DNA of 64,000 nt from Paraburkholderia sp041321145 (GTDB taxonomy: Bacteria > Pseudomonadota > Gammaproteobacteria > Burkholderiales > Burkholderiaceae). The notes under the pieces are model-generated. The model worked only from the letters and a program-made list of their open reading frames with translations. It made no database searches and was not told the origin of the DNA. Numbering within the stretch: the stretch's first letter is position 1; each line of letters starts with the position of its first letter. A program made the position numbers and the translations under genes. The stretch covers positions 62,001-126,000 of the forward strand of contig NZ_JBGGWA010000014.1 of NCBI RefSeq assembly GCF_041321145.1, read 5' to 3'. Of the stretch, positions 60,188-64,000 are shown piece by piece.

Positions 60188-60207
60188 GATATTACCCTTT
60201 TTTCAAA

Positions 60208-60426
60208 TCACTTCGCCCGGAACACGATCCGCGCACGCGACAGATCGTAAGGCGTCAATTCAACCGTCACCTTGTCGCCCGGCAAGATTCGGATGTAGTG
60301 CATCCGCATCTTGCCGGATATGTGTCCCAATACGACATGGCCGTTTTCCAGCTTCACCCTAAAGGTAGCGTTAGGCAGGTTTTCGATGACTTCACCCTGC
60401 ATCTGGATAACATCGTCTTTGGCCAT
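60208..60426 (-). CDS. infA: Translation initiation factor IF-1
   Basis: 72-residue OB-fold factor at the ribosomal A site. MAKDDVIQMQGEVIENLPNA start at 60426; HISGKMRMHYIRILPGDKV and SRARIVFRAK follow. Located between secY and rpmJ, as in other betaproteobacteria. Confidence 0.99.
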   Translation of the reverse strand: MAKDDVIQMQGEVIENLPNATFRVKLENGHVVLGHISGKMRMHYIRILPGDKVTVELTPYDLSRARIVFRAK

Positions 60427-60434
60427 AAGTCCTT

Positions 60435-61781
60435 TCAACGCATCGGGACGCCGCCGCCTTTGAAATTAGCTTTCTTCAGCAGCGATTCATACTGTTGCGA
60501 CATAACGTACGACTGCACCTGCGCCATGAAATCCATTGTGACGACGACAATGATCAGCAGCGACGTTCCACCAAAATAAAACGGCACGTTCCAGCGCAGT
60601 ACCAAAAATTCAGGCAGCAGACAAACAAACACGATGTAGATCGCACCAGCCAGCGTCAGACGCGTGAGGATGCGGTCAATGTATCGCGCCGTTTGATCGC
60701 CCGGGCGGATGCCTGGGACGAAAGCGCCACTCTTTTTCAGGTTGTCGGCCGTTTCCCTGCTGTTAAACACCAGCGCGGTGTAGAAGAAGCAGAAGAAGAC
60801 GATCGCCAACGCATACAGCAACACGTACACGGGTTGACCGGGCTTGATGGCTTCGGCCACATTGTGCAACGTGTCTGCGAACCAGCTGGTACGCGACCCC
60901 GAACTAAACCAGTTCAGGATGGTTGCCGGGAAGAGAATGATCGACGATGCAAAGATCGGCGGAATCACGCCCGACATATTCAACTTCAACGGCAGATGCG
61001 AAGACTGTCCGCCGTAAATCTTGTTACCGACTTGCCGCTTGGCGTAGTTCACAAGAATCTTGCGCTGGCCGCGTTCGATGAACACCACCACGTACGTCAC
61101 AGCAGCAATCAGCGCGACCACGATAATCGCCGAAATGATGCTCATCGAGCCGGTTCGCACCAGTTCGAAGAGTCCACCGATTGCGTTCGGGAAACCCGCC
61201 GCAATACCGCCGAAAATGATGATCGAGATACCGTTGCCAAGCCCGCGCTCCGTGATCTGCTCACCCAGCCACATCAGGAACATCGTGCCGGTCACCAGCG
61301 TCACGACCGTCGTCAACCGAAACACCATTCCCGGATCGATCACCAGGCCCGGCTGATTTTCCAGTGCGACGGCGATGCCGAACGCCTGGAACGTTGCCAG
61401 CAGGACCGTAAAGATACGCGTGTACTGCGTAATCTTCCGTTGACCCGCCTGCCCTTCTTTTTTCAGCGCTTCCAGCTGCGGCGAGACAATCGCCAGCAAC
61501 TGCATGATGATCGACGCCGAAATGTACGGCATGATCCCAAGCGCGAAAATCGTGAACCGCGAAAGTGCGCCACCCGAGAACATGTTGAACATGCCAAGGA
61601 TGCCGCCCGACTGGCTTTGAAACAACTTTGCCAGCTGGTCCGGGTCAATACCCGGCACCGGAATGTGCGCGCCGATACGGTAGACGATCAACGCCAGCAG
61701 CAGGAATACTGCTCGCCGACGCAGATCGCCGAACTTCGCCGCGCCGCGACCGGGTTTTGCGAGACTCGGGCTGTTAGCCAA
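60435..61781 (-). CDS. secY: Protein translocase subunit SecY (TTG start)
   Basis: Channel of the Sec translocon, 448 residues with ten transmembrane helices. The product begins ANSPSLAKPGRGAAKFGDLRRR after a TTG at 61781 (GGAG 7 nt upstream); an upstream ATG at 61799 is weaker. Motifs IPVPGIDP, plug region and GSFVPGIRPG-like AFVPGIRPGDQTARYID are intact. 46 nt after rplO. Confidence 0.97.
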   Translation of the reverse strand: MANSPSLAKPGRGAAKFGDLRRRAVFLLLALIVYRIGAHIPVPGIDPDQLAKLFQSQSGGILGMFNMFSGGALSRFTIFALGIMPYISASIIMQLLAIVSPQLEALKKEGQAGQRKITQYTRIFTVLLATFQAFGIAVALENQPGLVIDPGMVFRLTTVVTLVTGTMFLMWLGEQITERGLGNGISIIIFGGIAAGFPNAIGGLFELVRTGSMSIISAIIVVALIAAVTYVVVFIERGQRKILVNYAKRQVGNKIYGGQSSHLPLKLNMSGVIPPIFASSIILFPATILNWFSSGSRTSWFADTLHNVAEAIKPGQPVYVLLYALAIVFFCFFYTALVFNSRETADNLKKSGAFVPGIRPGDQTARYIDRILTRLTLAGAIYIVFVCLLPEFLVLRWNVPFYFGGTSLLIIVVVTMDFMAQVQSYVMSQQYESLLKKANFKGGGVPMR

Positions 61782-61827
61782 GTACCTTCTCCGATGCAAA
61801 TGCTAGTGACGGCAAATAACTTGCTCG

Positions 61828-62262
61828 TTACTCGGCAAAAGAGCCGCCGGCTGCTTCAATAGCAGCACGCGCACCCTTCGTCGCACCCAGACCCTTCACA
61901 ACGACCTTGCGCTTCAGCTCGCCCGTCGCGATGATCTTGGCGCTCGTGATCAGCTCGCCGAGCAGGCCGGCTTGCTTCAGAGCCAACAGATCGATTTCGT
62001 CGACCGGCAGCTTTTCCAGATCAGAGAGACGCACTTCACCGACGAATTCCTTCGTCAACGAGGTGAAACCACGCTTCGGCAGGCGACGTTGCAGCGGCAT
62101 TTGACCGCCTTCGAAGCCAACCTTGTGAAAGCCGCCCGAACGCGACTTCTGACCCTTGTGACCACGGCCAGCAGTCTTGCCCAGACCGGAGCCGATACCG
62201 CGACCGACGCGACGCTTAGCGTGCTTCGAGCCTTCAGCCGGCTTCAGGTTATTCAATTCCAT
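61828..62262 (-). CDS. rplO: 50S ribosomal protein L15
   Basis: 144 residues from MELNNLKPAEGSKHAKRR at 62262, with AAGGAG upstream. The basic N-terminal GRGIGSGLGKTAGRGHKGQ extension enters the rRNA core; the C-terminal globular domain follows. Confidence 0.99.
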   Translation of the reverse strand: MELNNLKPAEGSKHAKRRVGRGIGSGLGKTAGRGHKGQKSRSGGFHKVGFEGGQMPLQRRLPKRGFTSLTKEFVGEVRLSDLEKLPVDEIDLLALKQAGLLGELITSAKIIATGELKRKVVVKGLGATKGARAAIEAAGGSFAE

Positions 62263-62291
62263 TATCAACTCCTTGAGTCCTGGTCAGCCGC

Positions 62292-62474
62292 TTAGCTGAT
62301 GACCTTAACGAGGTACGAAACCTTGTTGATCATGCCGCGCACAGCCGGCGTATCCTGCAACTCGCTAACCGAGTTGAGTCGGCGCAGGCCCAAGCCACGC
62401 ACCGTTGCACGGTGCGTTTCACGGGTGCCGATCAGGCTCTTGACGAGCTGGACCTTGACAGTTTTATCAGACAT
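62292..62474 (-). CDS. rpmD: 50S ribosomal protein L30
   Basis: 60 residues, start at 62474 (MSDKTVKVQLVKSLIGTRET). RATVRGLGLRRLNSVSELQDTP is diagnostic. Ten nt after rpsE; the upstream frame to 62618 is within rpsE. Confidence 0.98.
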   Translation of the reverse strand: MSDKTVKVQLVKSLIGTRETHRATVRGLGLRRLNSVSELQDTPAVRGMINKVSYLVKVIS

Positions 62475-62484
62475 GGTGTCCACC

Positions 62485-63003
62485 TTAGCCCAGAATATCT
62501 TCGACGGACTTGCCGCGCTTCGCCGCGATGTCGCCCGGCGTGGACTGCTTGCGCAGACCGTCGAGCGTTGCACGAACGAGGTTGTACGGGTTCGTCGAAC
62601 CGTGGCTCTTGGCCACAACGTTCTGCACGCCCATCACGTCGAACACTGCGCGCATCGGTCCACCAGCGATCACACCGGTACCGTCCTTCGCCGGAGCGAG
62701 GAGGACCATGGATGCGCCGTGCTTACCGTGCACTTCGTGTTGCAGGGTACCGTTCTTAAGCGGCACCTTGAACATGTTGCGGCGAGCCTGTTCCATCGCC
62801 TTCTGAACAGCGACCGGCACTTCCTTCGCCTTGCCCTTGCCCATACCGACGCGGCCATCACCGTCGCCAACCACGGTCAGAGCGGCGAAACCGAGAATCC
62901 GGCCACCCTTCACGACCTTGGTCACGCGGTTGACCGAAATCATTTTTTCCCGCAGGCCGTCGTCGCGTTCGTCAGCCTGAACTTTCGCTTGCATCTTTGC
63001 CAT
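62485..63003 (-). CDS. rpsE: 30S ribosomal protein S5
   Basis: 172 residues. RNA-binding domain with KVVKGGRILGFAALTVVGDGDGRVG and the fidelity-related second domain (GPMRAVFDVMGVQNVVAKSHGSTNPYN). Fifteen nt after rplR. Confidence 0.99.
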   Translation of the reverse strand: MAKMQAKVQADERDDGLREKMISVNRVTKVVKGGRILGFAALTVVGDGDGRVGMGKGKAKEVPVAVQKAMEQARRNMFKVPLKNGTLQHEVHGKHGASMVLLAPAKDGTGVIAGGPMRAVFDVMGVQNVVAKSHGSTNPYNLVRATLDGLRKQSTPGDIAAKRGKSVEDILG

Positions 63004-63017
63004 GACGAATTCTTCCC

Positions 63018-63383
63018 TTAGAACTTGAGTCCGGCTTCGCGCGCCGCATCAGCCAGCGCTTTCACGCGGCCGTGGTAACGGAAACCCGAACGATCGAAGG
63101 CGACGGATTCGATGCCGGCAGCCTTAGCCTTTTCTGCAATGCGCTTACCGATCAGGGTCGCAGCAGCGACGTTGCCGCCCTTGCCCGTCTGATCAGCCAG
63201 TTGAGCACGCACTTCGGCTTCGAGCGTCGACGCGCTGGCGAGCACCTTGGTGCCGCACGGCGAGAACACTTGCGCATAGATGTGCGTGTTCGTGCGATGC
63301 ACGGCGAGACGCGCGACCTGCAGCTCAGTGATCTTGATACGCGTCTGACGAGCGCGGCGCAGGCGAGATTGAGTCTTATCCAT
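63018..63383 (-). CDS. rplR: 50S ribosomal protein L18
   Basis: 121-residue 5S rRNA-binding protein. Starts MDKTQSRLRRARQTRIKI; later RLAVHRTNTHIYAQV and AFDRSGFRYHGRVKALADAAREAG. Confidence 0.99.
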   Translation of the reverse strand: MDKTQSRLRRARQTRIKITELQVARLAVHRTNTHIYAQVFSPCGTKVLASASTLEAEVRAQLADQTGKGGNVAAATLIGKRIAEKAKAAGIESVAFDRSGFRYHGRVKALADAAREAGLKF

Positions 63384-63395
63384 GATTGCGCACCC

Positions 63396-63926
63396 TTACT
63401 TCTTCTTCGTTTCTTTGAGGATCACAACCTCGTTGGCGTAACGCACACCCTTGCCCTTGTAGGGCTCCGGCGGACGATAGCCGCGCACTTCTGCAGCGAC
63501 CTGGCCAACTTGTTGTTTATTGATCCCCTTGATCACGATTTCGGTTTGCGTCGGGGTTTCAGCCTTGACGCCTTCCGGCATCTGGTGCACCACGGGGTGC
63601 GAGAAACCCAGCGACAGGTTCAGCTTGTCGCCTTGCGCTTGTGCGCGGTAACCGACGCCAACCAGCGTCAGCTTGCGCTCGAAACCCTTCGTCACGCCGT
63701 TCACCATGTTCGCCACCAGTGCGCGCATCGTGCCCGACATCGCATTCGCTTCGCGGCTTTCGCCAACCGGCTCGAACTTCAGCGTGCCGTTGTCGTTCAC
63801 CACCTTCACGAGGCTGTTAGCAGCCTGCGAAATCGTACCCAGTGGGCCCTTGACGGTAATGCGTTCGTCGCTCAGGGCCACTTCTGCGCCTTGCAGCGCG
63901 ATCGGGCTTTTACCTACTCGAGACAT
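63396..63926 (-). CDS. rplF: 50S ribosomal protein L6
   Basis: 176 residues, starts MSRVGKSPIALQGAEV. Two similar domains; the C-terminal GQVAAEVRGYRPPEPYKGKGVRY is the 23S-binding signature. Confidence 0.99.
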   Translation of the reverse strand: MSRVGKSPIALQGAEVALSDERITVKGPLGTISQAANSLVKVVNDNGTLKFEPVGESREANAMSGTMRALVANMVNGVTKGFERKLTLVGVGYRAQAQGDKLNLSLGFSHPVVHQMPEGVKAETPTQTEIVIKGINKQQVGQVAAEVRGYRPPEPYKGKGVRYANEVVILKETKKK

Positions 63927-63944
63927 GTTTCTCTCCTTTCGGCC

Positions 63945-64000
63945 TTAAGCGACGTAGCAGATGACTTCGCCGCCAACGCCCGTTGCACGCGCCTTGCGGT
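63945..64000 (-). CDS. rpsH: 30S ribosomal protein S8 (C-terminal end only)
   Basis: The last 17 codons before a TAA at 63945-63947 read KARATGVGGEVICYVA, the conserved S8 C-terminus. The rest lies beyond the window. Eighteen nt before rplF. Confidence 0.93.
   Translation of the reverse strand, partial: RKARATGVGGEVICYVA

Noticed and set aside
60495..61862. Plus-strand 455-codon frame opposite secY
   Set aside because: Shadow of secY; no hydrophobic or enzymatic pattern.

Overview
The window is a gene-dense stretch of a high-GC betaproteobacterial chromosome. Burkholderiaceae, most likely Paraburkholderia or Burkholderia, is the best fit. This rests on the his/tat/mla/mur gene order, a ResB-CcsB (system II) cytochrome c assembly pair, a six-gene mla cluster with mlaA inside it, and the S10/spc/alpha ribosomal layout. 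The species is an inference from gene content; no rRNA gene is present. I found no tRNA, rRNA, CRISPR array or intact mobile element.

Region 1 (1-18.4 kb, minus strand) is one long co-oriented block. It runs mlaF-E-D-A-C-B (outer-membrane phospholipid transport), a two-gene ABC-2 exporter, a BolA/IbaG protein, murA, then a complete histidine pathway (hisG-D-C-B-[marC]-H-A-F-I-E), a small membrane protein, a HIT hydrolase and tatA-B-C, with tatC cut by the window edge. Many junctions are 4-nt ATGA overlaps.

Region 2 (18.5-22.6 kb) is a thiamine unit, thiO-thiS-thiG-thiE. It has a textbook TPP riboswitch, a sigma-70-like promoter and a possible Cys-rich leader ORF overlapping thiO. ThiE carries a long extra N-terminal region.

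Region 3 (22.6-33.5 kb) holds an ABC exporter, a truncated short-chain dehydrogenase remnant, gltB-gltD (glutamate synthase), a REP-associated-transposase-like protein that has lost its catalytic histidines, an OmpW-type porin, and a DUF883 membrane protein behind a sigma-54-type promoter.

Region 4 (33.7-43.8 kb) has pilM-pilN-pilOP(fusion)-pilQ-aroK-aroB-dgt on the minus strand, diverging from mrcA (PBP1a).

Region 5 (43.8-56.6 kb) contains cyaY, divergent from lptM-lysA; msrP-msrQ (periplasmic methionine sulfoxide repair, with MsrP a likely substrate of the Tat system encoded at the other end of the window); resB-ccsB and a cytochrome c4; engB; hemB; and cutA-dsbD. Several of these act on the cell envelope or on haem and cytochrome maturation.

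Region 6 (56.7-64 kb, minus strand) is the end of the spc operon and the alpha operon: rpsH (partial), rplF, rplR, rpsE, rpmD, rplO, secY, infA, rpmJ, rpsM, rpsK, rpsD, rpoA, rplQ. rpmJ is only 38 codons long.

Most of the window is core housekeeping. The most unusual items are the inactive transposase-like protein, the PilO-PilP fusion, the truncated dehydrogenase, the sigma-54 promoter on the DUF883 gene, the thiO leader and the ThiE extension.
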